From positions 205,629-269,628 of the forward strand of contig PMOI01000016.1 of NCBI GenBank assembly GCA_003162475.1: 64,000 nucleotides of DNA. Reading direction: 5' to 3'. Source of the stretch: Acidimicrobiaceae bacterium. GTDB lineage: Bacteria; Actinomycetota; Acidimicrobiia; Acidimicrobiales; RAAP-2. A program made the translations under genes and the position numbers. Below, one piece after another: positions 52,608 through 61,783 of the stretch; positions within the stretch are counted from its first letter, which is position 1; each line of letters opens with the position of its first letter. Below the pieces are notes generated by a model that saw only the letters and a list, made by a program, of their open reading frames with translations, did no database searches and was not told where the DNA came from.

Positions 52608-53845
52608 GACGTCACCGCCGCCACGCTCGCCAACACCGAGGCTACGTCGCTCTCGACCAATCCAGCCAACTCACTCGGTAACGCCGCGAGCATCTCGTAG
52701 AAGAAACCTTGGATCAACAGACGCTGCGCGTCGTCGCGACTCACGCCGCGCGACTCCAAGTACCAACGCTGCAGTTCGTCGAGGGGACCCACACTCGAAG
52801 CGTGCGCGCACATGACGTCGTTCTCTCGAATATCCAAGTTCGGGACACTGTCGGCGTGGGCGTTGGGTGCGAGGAGGAGGTTGTGATTGGTCTGGCGTGC
52901 GTCGGTACGCTTCGCGCCCTTCTCAATCTCGATCAACCCGGTGTAGATCGAGCGCGAGTGGTCCGCGACCGCGCCCTTCGACAGCAGTTTCGACGTGGTG
53001 CGCGGCGCCACGTGGTACTGGCGCGTGCGAAAGTCGTGGACCTGATGGCCCGAACCGAGGAACGTCGTTCGAAGCTCGTTGGCCGCGCCCGCGCCGAGCA
53101 TCTCGGCGTCGTTACGTGAGCGGTCGTAGTGAGCGCCCAGGCCGACCACAGCCTGGTGAAGTCGGGCGTCGCGTGACAGGAATCCCGTCGTGCGCGCCAC
53201 GTGCCACGCGGTCGAGTCGAGGCGTTGGTACGTGATCAACTGAAGTGACGCGTTGTCGTCGAGGCGATACTCGCTGACGGGAACGACGAGCGCGTCGCGG
53301 CCACCTTCGAAGTACTCAACGACCGTGACGCTGGCGCCGCGACCGACGACAATCTGCGTACGGGGAAACGACGCGCCAGTCGTTGATTCGTTAAGTACCA
53401 CGACCGGTTGGGCGACGTTCACGCCCGCGGCGACGCGGATCACAGTCGCTCCCGGCGAGAGGGCCGCGTTCAAGAGCGCGAAGGTGTCGCCCTCGTAACG
53501 GTGCAACAGCGTCTCGCCGGCGAGAGATTCACTGGACTGGTCGACCTCGACGGTCACGCCCTCGACGACGTCTCCAGTACTCACGCAGAAGCCGTCCACG
53601 ACGCGAACGACGAGGCCCGCTCGTTGGCAAAGTTGGGTCGCGAAGTCCGAGTCCGGCGTCTGCTGGGGCGCGCTCGGCACTTCAAAGTGCTCTAGATCGA
53701 GGTCGCTCAGTGGGGCGTAACGCCAGACTTCATCGGTGGTCGTGGGCAGTCCGGTGGCCTCGTAGAGCGACCAGGCCAGACGTCGAGTGGCCGCGTCGGG
53801 CCGCTTGGCAATGAAAGTGGAGGCTGAGTCAGCGAAGGTAGTCAT
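52604..53845 (-). CDS. sufD: Fe-S scaffold subunit SufD
   Basis: SufD partners SufB and SufC in the scaffold. The ATG at 53845 gives 413 residues. The frame reads on upstream, but that part overlaps the promoter region of the divergent gene and is not family-like. Family marks include DEVWRYAPLSDLDL near the N-terminus, and ELRTTFLGSGHQVHDFRTRQYH and DNASL in the beta-helix core. A TACACT box lies 19 bases upstream of the ATG (53865-53870). Confidence 0.9.
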   Translation of the reverse strand: MTTFADSASTFIAKRPDAATRRLAWSLYEATGLPTTTDEVWRYAPLSDLDLEHFEVPSAPQQTPDSDFATQLCQRAGLVVRVVDGFCVSTGDVVEGVTVEVDQSSESLAGETLLHRYEGDTFALLNAALSPGATVIRVAAGVNVAQPVVVLNESTTGASFPRTQIVVGRGASVTVVEYFEGGRDALVVPVSEYRLDDNASLQLITYQRLDSTAWHVARTTGFLSRDARLHQAVVGLGAHYDRSRNDAEMLGAGAANELRTTFLGSGHQVHDFRTRQYHVAPRTTSKLLSKGAVADHSRSIYTGLIEIEKGAKRTDARQTNHNLLLAPNAHADSVPNLDIRENDVMCAHASSVGPLDELQRWYLESRGVSRDDAQRLLIQGFFYEMLAALPSELAGLVESDVASVLASVAAVTS

Positions 53846-53904
53846 AGGTAAGGAGGACTCAGGCAGTGTACCGGGCGAGGAGGAGCCTCCGGCGCCTGAC
53901 GACC

Positions 53905-53910
53905 TAGGCT
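53905..53910 (+). promoter_or_regulatory. -10 box (TAGGCT) for the enoyl-CoA isomerase gene
   Basis: TAGGCT lies 23 bases before the GTG at 53934, so this transcript has a short leader with GAAAGGAT as ribosome site. It shows that the same -10 hexamer is used with and without leaders. Confidence 0.45.
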
Positions 53911-53933
53911 GAACCATCATTTGAAAGGATCGT

Positions 53934-54761
53934 GTGGAGTTTTCCTCACCCGTCGTCACGCTCGAAGTGAAGGGGCACGTCGCCACACTCTGGCTCGACC
54001 GACCCGAAGCGCGCAACGCGCTCGGCAGTGCCTTCTGGCGCGATCTCCCACTCGCGGCGGCGGCGATCACGAGCGATCCCGACGTTCGAGTTCTCGTCAT
54101 CGCCGCGAAGGGCCCACACTTCAGCGTGGGACTCGACCTGAAGGAGTTCGGCGGCGGCTTCATGGCCGGTGACGGCGAGTCGTCCACGGCGACGGCCAAC
54201 GCCAAGTCCTACGAATCGATCCGACGCATGCAACAAGCCGTCACCTCGATCGCCGATCTCGAGATTCCCGTGATCGCCGCGGTGCACGGCTACTGCATTG
54301 GTGGGGGCGTCGATCTCATCACCGCGTGCGACGTGCGACTCGCCTCTTCTGACGCCGTGTTCTCCGTGCGCGAGGCCAAGGTCGCCATCGTCGCCGATCT
54401 CGGGACGCTGCAACGCCTGCCGCGCATCGTGAGTGCCGGCCACGTCGCCGAATTGGCCTTCACCGGCAAGGACGTCGACGCCCATCGCGCCTCGGCCATT
54501 GGTCTCGTCAACGCACTGCACGGCGAGTCGGGCGACGACGTCGTGCAAGCGGCGTACGCACTCGCGAACGAGATCGCGGCCAACTCCCCCGTGGCCGTTC
54601 GCGGCACGAAGGCCGTCCTCGCGGCGAACGATGGTCGCAGCGTGGCTGAAGGTCTTGATTTCGTCGCGCGCTGGAACACGATGTACCTGCACAGCAACGA
54701 CCTCAAAGAGGCGATGACCGCTTTCCTCGAACGGCGCCCGCCCGTCTTTAACGGCGACTAA
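53934..54761 (+). CDS. Enoyl-CoA hydratase/isomerase family, dienoyl-CoA isomerase (ECH1)-like
   Basis: A 275-residue crotonase-fold enzyme. The stretch SVREAKVAIVADLGTLQRLP matches the ECH1 dienoyl-CoA isomerase pattern, with the Glu and Asp that act as base and acid there, and an Asp in TACDVRLA. It would shift double bonds in fatty acyl-CoA degradation. The oxyanion hole lies in HFSVGLDLKEF and GYCIGGGVD. Its stop overlaps the stop of the next, convergent gene (CTAA). It is inserted between sufD and sufB on the opposite strand. Confidence 0.85.
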   Translation: MEFSSPVVTLEVKGHVATLWLDRPEARNALGSAFWRDLPLAAAAITSDPDVRVLVIAAKGPHFSVGLDLKEFGGGFMAGDGESSTATANAKSYESIRRMQQAVTSIADLEIPVIAAVHGYCIGGGVDLITACDVRLASSDAVFSVREAKVAIVADLGTLQRLPRIVSAGHVAELAFTGKDVDAHRASAIGLVNALHGESGDDVVQAAYALANEIAANSPVAVRGTKAVLAANDGRSVAEGLDFVARWNTMYLHSNDLKEAMTAFLERRPPVFNGD

Positions 54762-55111
54762 CGACGCCGACGCTTCTTCTTTCGACGGTCCTTCTCAGCT
54801 TGCTTTTCTAGTTGCTGGCGACGCTCTTCGAGTAGTTCTGCCGCGACGGCGTTCACGATGTCACTCGCCGAATCCAAGATCTCCCGACGGTCCTCGACGG
54901 GCACGTTCGAACTTGGCGCCGGTTCCACCGGTTGATCGACGAGGGAGCCGTGCGACCAGCCAACGTCCACGAAGCGACGCTCGTAGGTGAGACAGTTCTC
55001 GGGACACGACCACGGTTGATCGGGCGCGTTACCGAGCACACAGAAGCGCGCAACTTCTCCCGACTTGTACGTCCGACTTTGGAAGTGCTTGCACTCTTCG
55101 CGCATACCCAT
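54758..55111 (-). CDS. Cys-containing small protein of unknown function with basic C-terminus
   Basis: A 117-residue protein with four Cys (residues 7, 24, 36 and 40: EECKHF, RFCVLG, SCPENC) that could bind a metal or Fe-S cluster, then a variable middle part. A charged helix (about 75-105) leads into a Lys/Arg-rich end (RRKKKRRRR). I believe similar proteins occur across actinobacteria without a known role. A TAATCT box lies 4 bases before the ATG. A second ATG two codons in is also possible. Confidence 0.75.
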   Translation of the reverse strand: MGMREECKHFQSRTYKSGEVARFCVLGNAPDQPWSCPENCLTYERRFVDVGWSHGSLVDQPVEPAPSSNVPVEDRREILDSASDIVNAVAAELLEERRQQLEKQAEKDRRKKKRRRR

Positions 55112-55141
55112 AGGGAGATTATTTCACGTCAGTCGCCGACG

Positions 55142-55147
55142 TAGGCT
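55142..55147 (+). promoter_or_regulatory. Leaderless -10 box (TAGGCT) for the GNAT gene
   Basis: TAGGCT ends 8 bases before the ATG at 55156. Confidence 0.45.
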
Positions 55148-55155
55148 CCAAGCAA

Positions 55156-55779
55156 ATGACTGGCCTGTATCTCGACGAACGAACACTCACGAAGAATGAG
55201 TTTACGAGCGCCGCCCTGGTCGCCAATCGGGCATTTTTCAACGATCCCTTCTTCCGCTTCCTCTCGCCCGGCGATCGGCTTCGTGAGCGGGGTCTGACCA
55301 TCTTCTTTCGCACCAATCTCGCCCACGCGGGTGAGGGCGCTCGATTAGTGACGGTTCGTGGCGCCGCCGACACGATCGTCGGCCTGTCGCTGTGGCTACC
55401 AACGAACCGTTACCCGCAGTCAGCGCGCACGCAACTCGCCCAACTCCCAGGGACCGTGCGCGCGCTCTACCGGCGCCCCCGAGCGCTCGTCGACGGCACC
55501 AAGTATCTCGCCGCCGTCGCCAAGTCCCATCCCAAAGAGCTCCACTGGTATCTCTACTTGCTCGTGGCTGATCCCACTGTCCAGCGAAGTGGGGTGGGCA
55601 CCAGGCTCATGGAACACGGACTCGCCGAGACCGACGCCGAGGGCGTCGGAAGTTACCTGGAAACGCAGAACGAGGACAACCTCGGGTACTACCGACGTTT
55701 CGGTTACGAACTTCGTGAGACCCTACGACCGGTCGACGGGGGGCCACCGCTTTTCACTATGTGGCGACGACCTCGTTAG
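55156..55779 (+). CDS. GNAT-family N-acetyltransferase
   Basis: A 207-residue acetyltransferase fold. The acetyl-CoA-binding loop is RSGVGTRLM after LLVADPTVQ, and [20 protein letters not shown] is the usual C-terminal motif. The substrate is unknown. Its stop overlaps the stop of convergent sufB (TTAG). Confidence 0.85.
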   Translation: MTGLYLDERTLTKNEFTSAALVANRAFFNDPFFRFLSPGDRLRERGLTIFFRTNLAHAGEGARLVTVRGAADTIVGLSLWLPTNRYPQSARTQLAQLPGTVRALYRRPRALVDGTKYLAAVAKSHPKELHWYLYLLVADPTVQRSGVGTRLMEHGLAETDAEGVGSYLETQNEDNLGYYRRFGYELRETLRPVDGGPPLFTMWRRPR

Positions 55780-57176
55780 CCGATCGAGCCTTCCATCTGT
55801 AGTTCGATAAGACGAGACCACTCAACGGCGTACTCCATGGGCAGCGTGCGCGTTACCGGTTCGATGAACCCGTTCACGATCATGCCCATCGCCTGACTCT
55901 CGGTGAGTCCGCGACTCATGAGATAGAAAAGCTGGTCGTCGCCGATCTTCGACACGGTGGCCTCATGGCCGATCGACGCGTCCTGCTCGCCAACTTCCAT
56001 GTAAGGCCTCGTCTCCGAGATCGACTTCTCGTCGAGGATCAACGCGTCACAGCGCACGAAGCTCTTCGCACCGGTGGCGCCCTCTTCGACCTTCACGAGT
56101 CCGCGGTACGCGGTCAGGCCGCCGTCCTTGGAGATGGACTTCGAGATGATCGTCGAGGTCGTCTCGGGTGCGCAGTGGACCATCTTCGCGCCCGCGTCTT
56201 GGACCTGACCGGGCCCGGCGTACGCCACCGAGAGCACTTCACCCGAGGCCTTGGGACCCATCAGGTACACCGAGGGGTACTTCATTGTCAGTCGCGAACC
56301 AATGTTGCCGTCGATCCACTCGACGTGCGCTTCGGCTTCGGCTCGTGCGCGCTTGGTGACCAAGTTGTAGACGTTGTTGGACCAGTTCTGGATCGTCGTG
56401 TAGGTAATGCGCGACCCCTCGAGAGCGACGAGTTCCACGACCGCCGAGTGCAAGGAGTCAGTCGAGTAGACCGGCGCCGAGCAGCCTTCGACGTAGTGGA
56501 CCTGGGAGCCGACGTCGGCGATGATCAACGTGCGCTCGAACTGGCCCATGTTCTCGGTGTTGATGCGAAAGTAGGCCTGCAGGGGCTGGTCGACTTTTAC
56601 GCCGGGCGGCACGTAGATGAACGAGCCACCACTCCACACGGCCGAGTTGAGGGCGGCGAACTTGTTGTCGTTGGGGGGAATGATCGTGCCGAAGTACTTG
56701 CGAACGAGCTCAGGGTACTCACGTACCGCGGTGTCCATGTCACAAAAGAGAACGCCGAGACGCTCTAGGTCCTCACGATTTCGGTGAAAGACGACCTCTG
56801 ACTCGTACTGGGCCGTGACACCGGCCAGGTACTTACGCTCGGCTTCGGGGATGCCCAGCTTCTCGTAGGTGTTCTTGATCGCGTCGGGCAGGTCCTCCCA
56901 CGAGTTCACCTGGTGATCGGTGGGCTTCACGTAGTAATAAATGTCGTTGAAGTCGAGGTCGGGCATGCGATCCGCGAACCAGGGCAACATGGGCTTCTTT
57001 TCGAAGCGCTTCAACGCGTCCAAGCGGAACTTCAACATCCACGGCTCTTCGTTCTTCATCGCGGACATCTCACGCACGATGGACTCGTTGAGCCCCTTCT
57101 TGGGCTTGAACACCGGTAACTGGTCGTCAGACCAGCCCAATTGGTAACGGCTGAAGTCCAAGTTGTCTATCGCCAT
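55776..57176 (-). CDS. sufB: Fe-S scaffold subunit SufB
   Basis: SufB is the main cluster-building subunit of SufBC2D. The 466-residue protein is typical: [45 protein letters not shown], and [21 protein letters not shown] near the end. AAAGGAG lies 5 bases before the ATG. It is separated from sufD by two genes and lies apart from both sufC copies. Confidence 0.95.
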   Translation of the reverse strand: MAIDNLDFSRYQLGWSDDQLPVFKPKKGLNESIVREMSAMKNEEPWMLKFRLDALKRFEKKPMLPWFADRMPDLDFNDIYYYVKPTDHQVNSWEDLPDAIKNTYEKLGIPEAERKYLAGVTAQYESEVVFHRNREDLERLGVLFCDMDTAVREYPELVRKYFGTIIPPNDNKFAALNSAVWSGGSFIYVPPGVKVDQPLQAYFRINTENMGQFERTLIIADVGSQVHYVEGCSAPVYSTDSLHSAVVELVALEGSRITYTTIQNWSNNVYNLVTKRARAEAEAHVEWIDGNIGSRLTMKYPSVYLMGPKASGEVLSVAYAGPGQVQDAGAKMVHCAPETTSTIISKSISKDGGLTAYRGLVKVEEGATGAKSFVRCDALILDEKSISETRPYMEVGEQDASIGHEATVSKIGDDQLFYLMSRGLTESQAMGMIVNGFIEPVTRTLPMEYAVEWSRLIELQMEGSIG

Positions 57177-57187
57177 TGCGCTCCTTT

Positions 57188-57211
57188 GGGATAATCCCTA
57201 CGTCCATAGTA
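57188..57211 (-). promoter_or_regulatory. sufB promoter box and palindrome
   Basis: On the minus strand TACTAT (57206-57211) is a likely -10 box. An 11-base palindrome GGGATAATCCC (57188-57198) covers the predicted start of transcription. A repressor bound there could control sufB. No SufR-type gene lies beside it. Confidence 0.4.
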
Positions 57212-57258
57212 CTTACTCCTAGGGCCTGCCTGACCCCAATTACTGGCAATGTGGTGAT

Positions 57259-59424
57259 GTGCTGAACCCTCCCACCGTGCCCCAAAGACCCCACACCATC
57301 ACTCGCCACGGCGACACCAGGGAGGATCCCTACTACTGGCTCATGGACAAAGAGAACGAAGAGGTCCTACGGCATCTCCGAGCTGAGAACGACTACCTCG
57401 CTCAAGAACTCGCTCCCCTCAAGCCCCTCGAAGACGAACTCTTCAACGAGATAAAAGATCGAGTCGAAGAGACCGACATCTCGGTACCGGTGCGAAAAGG
57501 TGATTGGTGGTACTTCGAGCGCACCCGCGAAGGGCTCAGCTACCCCATCAGCGCCCGGGTGCCCGCTACTGGCGACGACCTCACGCCCCCGGTGATCGAT
57601 CCCGCCACCACCCTCACTGGCGAACAGGTCATCCTCGACGAGAACGTCGAAGCTGGCAGCAGTGAATACTTTTCGGTCGGCGTTCTCGCGCTCAGTCCCA
57701 ACGACGACTGGGTCGCCGTCGGCACCGACTTCGAAGGCAACGAACACCACCACGTCACCGTTCGACCACTAGCGGGTCAACTCCCCGTGGACGACGCGCT
57801 CGACGACGTGTCCTACGGTTTCGCCTGGGCCAACGACAGTCGCCACTTCTTCTACACCCGAAACGACGAAGCGACGCGACCCTGGCAACTCTGGCGACAC
57901 GAACTCGAAACCGATGCCGAGAGTGACGTCCTAATTTTCCAAGAGGATGACGCGCAGTACATCGTCTCGGTGGGGCGTAGTCGCGACGACGCGATGATCG
58001 TAGTGATGATGAACTCATCCATGACGAGCGAAGTGCGCTACCTCGACGCCAACGACCCCACCGGTCCCCTCGTCGTACTTGAAGAACGTCGCCACGGCAT
58101 CGAGTACGGGGTCGAACACTTCACTGACGCCCGGGGACGCTGCTGGTGGTTGAAGATGACCAACGAAGGGGCCACTGACTTTCGCCTCGACGCGCGCCTC
58201 GTCGTAGGTGGCGAGTGGCGCGAGATCGTCCCCGAACGCGCGGGCTGTCGTCTCGACGGCGTCGACGCCTTTCAGTCCTTCCTCGCGCTCAGCGAACGAG
58301 AGAACGGTTGCGCGGCCGTGCGCCTCGTCGCCACGCTCGGCGGTGACGACCCCTTTGGAGAGGGATTGATCGTACGCTCGTCGCTCGTGGACGGTGGCGT
58401 CTTTCCAAACACGGTGGCGATCTCTTCGAACCCGAACTACGACACCACCCAACTGCGCGTCCTCATCACTTCGCTCACGACGCCGCGGCTGATCGCCGAC
58501 GTCGTGGTCGAAAGTGGCGAAGTAATCGTGCGAAAGCAACAGCAAGTGCTCGGTGGTTACGACGAGTCGAACTACGTCACCGGGCGGCTCTGGGTTCGCG
58601 CGAGCGACGACGTCGAAGTGCCAGTCTCGGTCGTGGCGCGACGCGACGTCGTGAACGTACTCGACGACGGCACGCTCGAAGCGCGGCGTCCGTCACCGTT
58701 CCTGCTCTACGGCTACGGCAGCTACGAGATCTCGATGGACCCCGCGTTCTCCTCGATTCGTCTCTCGCTACTCGATCGAGGAGTGATCTTCGCGGTCGCG
58801 CACGTGCGAGGAGGCGGCGAAATGGGTCGTTCCTGGTACGAGATGGGTCGCCTCGCTCAGAAACCAACGACGTTCAGTGACTTCGTGGCCGTCGCACGTT
58901 GGCTCATCGCCGTGGGGTGGACAACGCGCGAGCAACTCGCCGCGCGAGGCGGATCGGCCGGTGGACTCCTGATGGGGGCGGTGATGAACTCCGATCCCGA
59001 ACTCTTTCGCGCCGTCGTGGCCGAAGTCCCGTTCGTCGACGTCGTGACGACGATGCTCGACGATTCACTCCCGCTCACCGTTGGTGAATGGGAAGAGTGG
59101 GGCAATCCCGACGCGAGCGCGACGAGTTATCGCACGATGATGAGCTATTCGCCCTACGACAACGTTCGCGGCGACATCGACGGCGAGCCGGTCGTCTATC
59201 CCCACCTCTACGCGTCGGGAGGTCTCAACGACTCCCGAGTGGGATTCTGGGAACCGGCGAAGTGGGTCCTGGCGTTGCGCGACGCGAACGCGGACAATCG
59301 AGCGGTGTTAAAGATGGAGCTGGGCGCGGGTCACAGCGGCGTGTCGGGACGTTACGACGCCTGGCGCGACGAGGCGCAGGTGCTCGCGTGGCTGTTGCAC
59401 GAGATCGTGCCTACTTCGAAGTAG
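57259..59424 (+). CDS. ptrB: Oligopeptidase B (prolyl oligopeptidase family S9A)
   Basis: Cytosolic serine peptidase cleaving short peptides, typically after basic residues. The 721-residue chain has an N-terminal propeller starting HTITRHGDTREDPYYWLMD, then the hydrolase domain with Ser566 in GGSAGGLL, Asp658 in SGGLNDSRV and His692 in GAGHSG. The GTG start has CAATGT 6 bases upstream. Its 3' end overlaps the convergent membrane-protein gene by 14 bases. Confidence 0.93.
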   Translation: MLNPPTVPQRPHTITRHGDTREDPYYWLMDKENEEVLRHLRAENDYLAQELAPLKPLEDELFNEIKDRVEETDISVPVRKGDWWYFERTREGLSYPISARVPATGDDLTPPVIDPATTLTGEQVILDENVEAGSSEYFSVGVLALSPNDDWVAVGTDFEGNEHHHVTVRPLAGQLPVDDALDDVSYGFAWANDSRHFFYTRNDEATRPWQLWRHELETDAESDVLIFQEDDAQYIVSVGRSRDDAMIVVMMNSSMTSEVRYLDANDPTGPLVVLEERRHGIEYGVEHFTDARGRCWWLKMTNEGATDFRLDARLVVGGEWREIVPERAGCRLDGVDAFQSFLALSERENGCAAVRLVATLGGDDPFGEGLIVRSSLVDGGVFPNTVAISSNPNYDTTQLRVLITSLTTPRLIADVVVESGEVIVRKQQQVLGGYDESNYVTGRLWVRASDDVEVPVSVVARRDVVNVLDDGTLEARRPSPFLLYGYGSYEISMDPAFSSIRLSLLDRGVIFAVAHVRGGGEMGRSWYEMGRLAQKPTTFSDFVAVARWLIAVGWTTREQLAARGGSAGGLLMGAVMNSDPELFRAVVAEVPFVDVVTTMLDDSLPLTVGEWEEWGNPDASATSYRTMMSYSPYDNVRGDIDGEPVVYPHLYASGGLNDSRVGFWEPAKWVLALRDANADNRAVLKMELGAGHSGVSGRYDAWRDEAQVLAWLLHEIVPTSK

Positions 59425-60271
59425 TGGTCTTGGCCGCGTTCAGGACCAGTATCAAGGTGGCCGGTCGAGGCGTCGGAAAGGTCACGGGACGACCGTCGAC
59501 GCTGACCGTGGCGTTCGAGGGCGAGCCGATGGTGATCCGAGAGTTACCCGTCATCGTCAACAACTCGTCGTGGCCCTTGGCAACGGTGCCCTGCCACTCC
59601 AACGTGTTCGTCGGTCCCATGTTGTACACCGCCCAGGTCGCGCCGAGGGCACCGGTCACCGTCACGCGATACATCGGAGCGGGCACGCTGTAGATCGCGT
59701 CCTCGCCGCTCGTGGACGTCGCGATGAACGACGGAGGGAACACGATGGTGGTCGTAGTCGTAGCGGCCGCCGTGGTGCCGAGCGTGGTCGTGGAGTGCGA
59801 CGCCGAGCCCTTGGGGGTCGGCGGCGAGTGGTGGTTGACGTAGTACGCCACCAACGACGCGACGATCAAGATCGCCAGAACGGCGACGCCCACCCGGCGT
59901 GACACGATCGAGAGGGTCGAACTATGCGACGAACGTGTGAGGAACCAATCGTCGTTGTGTCGCACGCGCGACGTCGCGAACTCGTCGCCACTCGCGGGCG
60001 AATCATTGAACACGTAGCGGCGCTCGGGATCGAGACGGGGACGCTCGACCGGTGGTCGGCTGAGGGGTTCACCGTCGGCGTCGAGCAGTCGGAATCCCTT
60101 TGACGTGGCGTAGGGCGACGGAGGAGGGGCAACCAGGCGACGTTCCAACGGCTTTGCTGACTCGCGCGTCTCATCACGACGAAGTTTTCGAAATCGTAGG
60201 GCGACCACGCTCAACACTAGGACGACGATGACGGCGCCCACGATCGTCAGCGCGAGTGTCACGCTCGCCAC
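59411..60271 (-). CDS. Membrane protein with RodZ C-terminal (DUF4115)-like domain
   Basis: A 286-residue protein with an N-terminal hydrophobic helix (about 3-25), a charged cytoplasmic middle part, and a second helix (about 127-148). A Thr-rich linker and an extracellular beta domain follow. The last part, TWAVYNMGPTNTLEWQGTVAKG and later VSVDGRPV, resembles the RodZ C-terminal domain, which helps organise cell shape in other bacteria. The helix-turn-helix of RodZ is absent. Function is inferred from resemblance only. Confidence 0.65.
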   Translation of the reverse strand: MASVTLALTIVGAVIVVLVLSVVALRFRKLRRDETRESAKPLERRLVAPPPSPYATSKGFRLLDADGEPLSRPPVERPRLDPERRYVFNDSPASGDEFATSRVRHNDDWFLTRSSHSSTLSIVSRRVGVAVLAILIVASLVAYYVNHHSPPTPKGSASHSTTTLGTTAAATTTTTIVFPPSFIATSTSGEDAIYSVPAPMYRVTVTGALGATWAVYNMGPTNTLEWQGTVAKGHDELLTMTGNSRITIGSPSNATVSVDGRPVTFPTPRPATLILVLNAAKTTTSK

Positions 60272-60334
60272 TCTTTGATACCGTTCACCTCGCTCACGCA
60301 GGTCACAGACCGAAGCGTAGTGACCTCGCTCCGA

Positions 60335-60808
60335 CTAGTCGAGAACGCGATAGCCGCCGCGGTAGTACACCAGCGGGTCACCCGGCTCGGTTGACGCGAA
60401 GTCGAGTTCGGCCACGACGATGTCGTGATCACCGTGATTCGTCACTTCACGGATTGTTCCCTCGAGGTAGGCGAGGGACCCTTCGAGGAAGGGTGAACCG
60501 TTGGGGGCACGAAACCACGACACCCCGGAGAACTTGTCCGTGCCACTGGCGGCGAAGACACGGGCGAGCGGCTCTTGATCGGACTTCAAGATATTGACGC
60601 CCACCACGCCGACTTCTCGAATGCGCTGCCACGACGAGGATGCGGTCGACGCCGCAAAAAAGATCAACGCCGAATCCACCGACAGTGACCCGAAAGTCTG
60701 ACACGTGAAGCCCTTTGGACCGTCGGGTGAGACCCCGGTGATCACGACGACACCCGTGGCGTAGTGGCCGAATACTTCCTTGCGGTGCGCGGTGTCGAAG
60801 GAGTTCAT
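60335..60808 (-). CDS. Flavin reductase-like domain protein
   Basis: A 157-residue flavin reductase-fold protein (HpaC/HsaB-like), which supplies reduced FMN or FAD to a monooxygenase. Marks are YATGVVVITG, GFTCQTFGSLSVDSALIFF and the C-terminal GDHDIVVAEL. The ATG is preceded by a TAGCCT box ending 6 bases away. No partner monooxygenase lies next to it. Confidence 0.88.
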   Translation of the reverse strand: MNSFDTAHRKEVFGHYATGVVVITGVSPDGPKGFTCQTFGSLSVDSALIFFAASTASSSWQRIREVGVVGVNILKSDQEPLARVFAASGTDKFSGVSWFRAPNGSPFLEGSLAYLEGTIREVTNHGDHDIVVAELDFASTEPGDPLVYYRGGYRVLD

Positions 60809-60814
60809 CGCGCC

Positions 60815-60820
60815 AGGCTA
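60815..60820 (-). promoter_or_regulatory. Leaderless -10 box (TAGCCT) for the flavin reductase gene
   Basis: On the minus strand TAGCCT ends 6 bases before the ATG at 60808. Confidence 0.45.
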
Positions 60821-60901
60821 CCGGCAGCATTTGTCAAGATCACCACTTCGTTCGGCGCCCATCGAGGGGAGGAACGTCTCTTCGAGAAGGATCTTCGATA
60901 G

Positions 60902-61783
60902 TCACTCGCCCGCTAGGACGTACCTCCGCGCTCTCAGCATTATCAGTCCGTCGCGTACGAGACCCGCGAGGACTTCGTCTCGACGACGTGCGTCGACGCC
61001 GGTGAAACTCACGCTCAGTTCTGCACGCGAGTGCGGGCCGTCACGTAGAGCGTTCAGGACTCGCCCGCGAAGTTGGCGACTAGACCCTTCGAAGCGTGGC
61101 TGCGCTCGAGAGACGCCAGCACTCAACGGCGCGGGATCGTCGCCACCACGTTGGCGCCACGCGCAACGCGTGGCGAGCGGACACTGCTCGCAACGCGGCG
61201 TCGCTCGACAGAACTGCGCGCCGAGATCGAGCATCGCTTGGTTGAACGTGGCCACCTGCGTTCGCGGGAGCACCTCGGCCGCGAGGGACCTGGCCTCACT
61301 GGGGCGAAGTCGTCGATTGACGATCGCGCGCGCGAGAACGCGTCCCACGTTGGTGTCCAGAACCGCGACGGGTTCGCCGTAGGCGAATGACGCCACCGCG
61401 TTCGCGGTGTACTCACCCACGCCCGGAAGCGTTCTCAACTCCTTCACGCTTCTCGGTACGACACCGTCGAACACGTCACGCAGCACGCGCGCCGTGTCGT
61501 GCAGGGCCTTCGCGCGACGGTGGTACCCGAGACCACGCCACGCGGTAAGGACCTCGGCGAGCGTGGCGTCGGCGCACGCACGAGGCGTGGGAAAACGTTC
61601 CATGAACCTCGTCCAGGGCTCGATGACCCGCGAGGTCTGGGTCTGTTGGAGCATCACCTCACTCACGAGCACGGCCCAGGGACTCTCGTGGGCTATCCAG
61701 GGTAAGGACCTTGATATCTGGGGGGCGACACGACGAAGCTCGCGTCGAAACGCGGCGTAGTCGTTACGCCCAGACGTCGTCAC
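60902..61783 (-). CDS. mutY: A/G-specific adenine glycosylase MutY
   Basis: MutY removes A mispaired with 8-oxoguanine. The 293-residue chain has MLQQTQT, the helix-hairpin-helix LPGVGEYTANAVASFA with catalytic Asp in VLDTNVGR, and a C-terminal winged-helix-like end instead of the usual NUDIX-like part. The Fe-S Cys run C-x5-C-x2-C-x5-C, one residue shorter in the first gap than the usual x6. The GTG at 61783 is chosen to keep overlap with maoC small (20 bases); an upstream GTG at 61816 is also possible. Confidence 0.9.
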   Translation of the reverse strand: MTTSGRNDYAAFRRELRRVAPQISRSLPWIAHESPWAVLVSEVMLQQTQTSRVIEPWTRFMERFPTPRACADATLAEVLTAWRGLGYHRRAKALHDTARVLRDVFDGVVPRSVKELRTLPGVGEYTANAVASFAYGEPVAVLDTNVGRVLARAIVNRRLRPSEARSLAAEVLPRTQVATFNQAMLDLGAQFCRATPRCEQCPLATRCAWRQRGGDDPAPLSAGVSRAQPRFEGSSRQLRGRVLNALRDGPHSRAELSVSFTGVDARRRDEVLAGLVRDGLIMLRARRYVLAGE

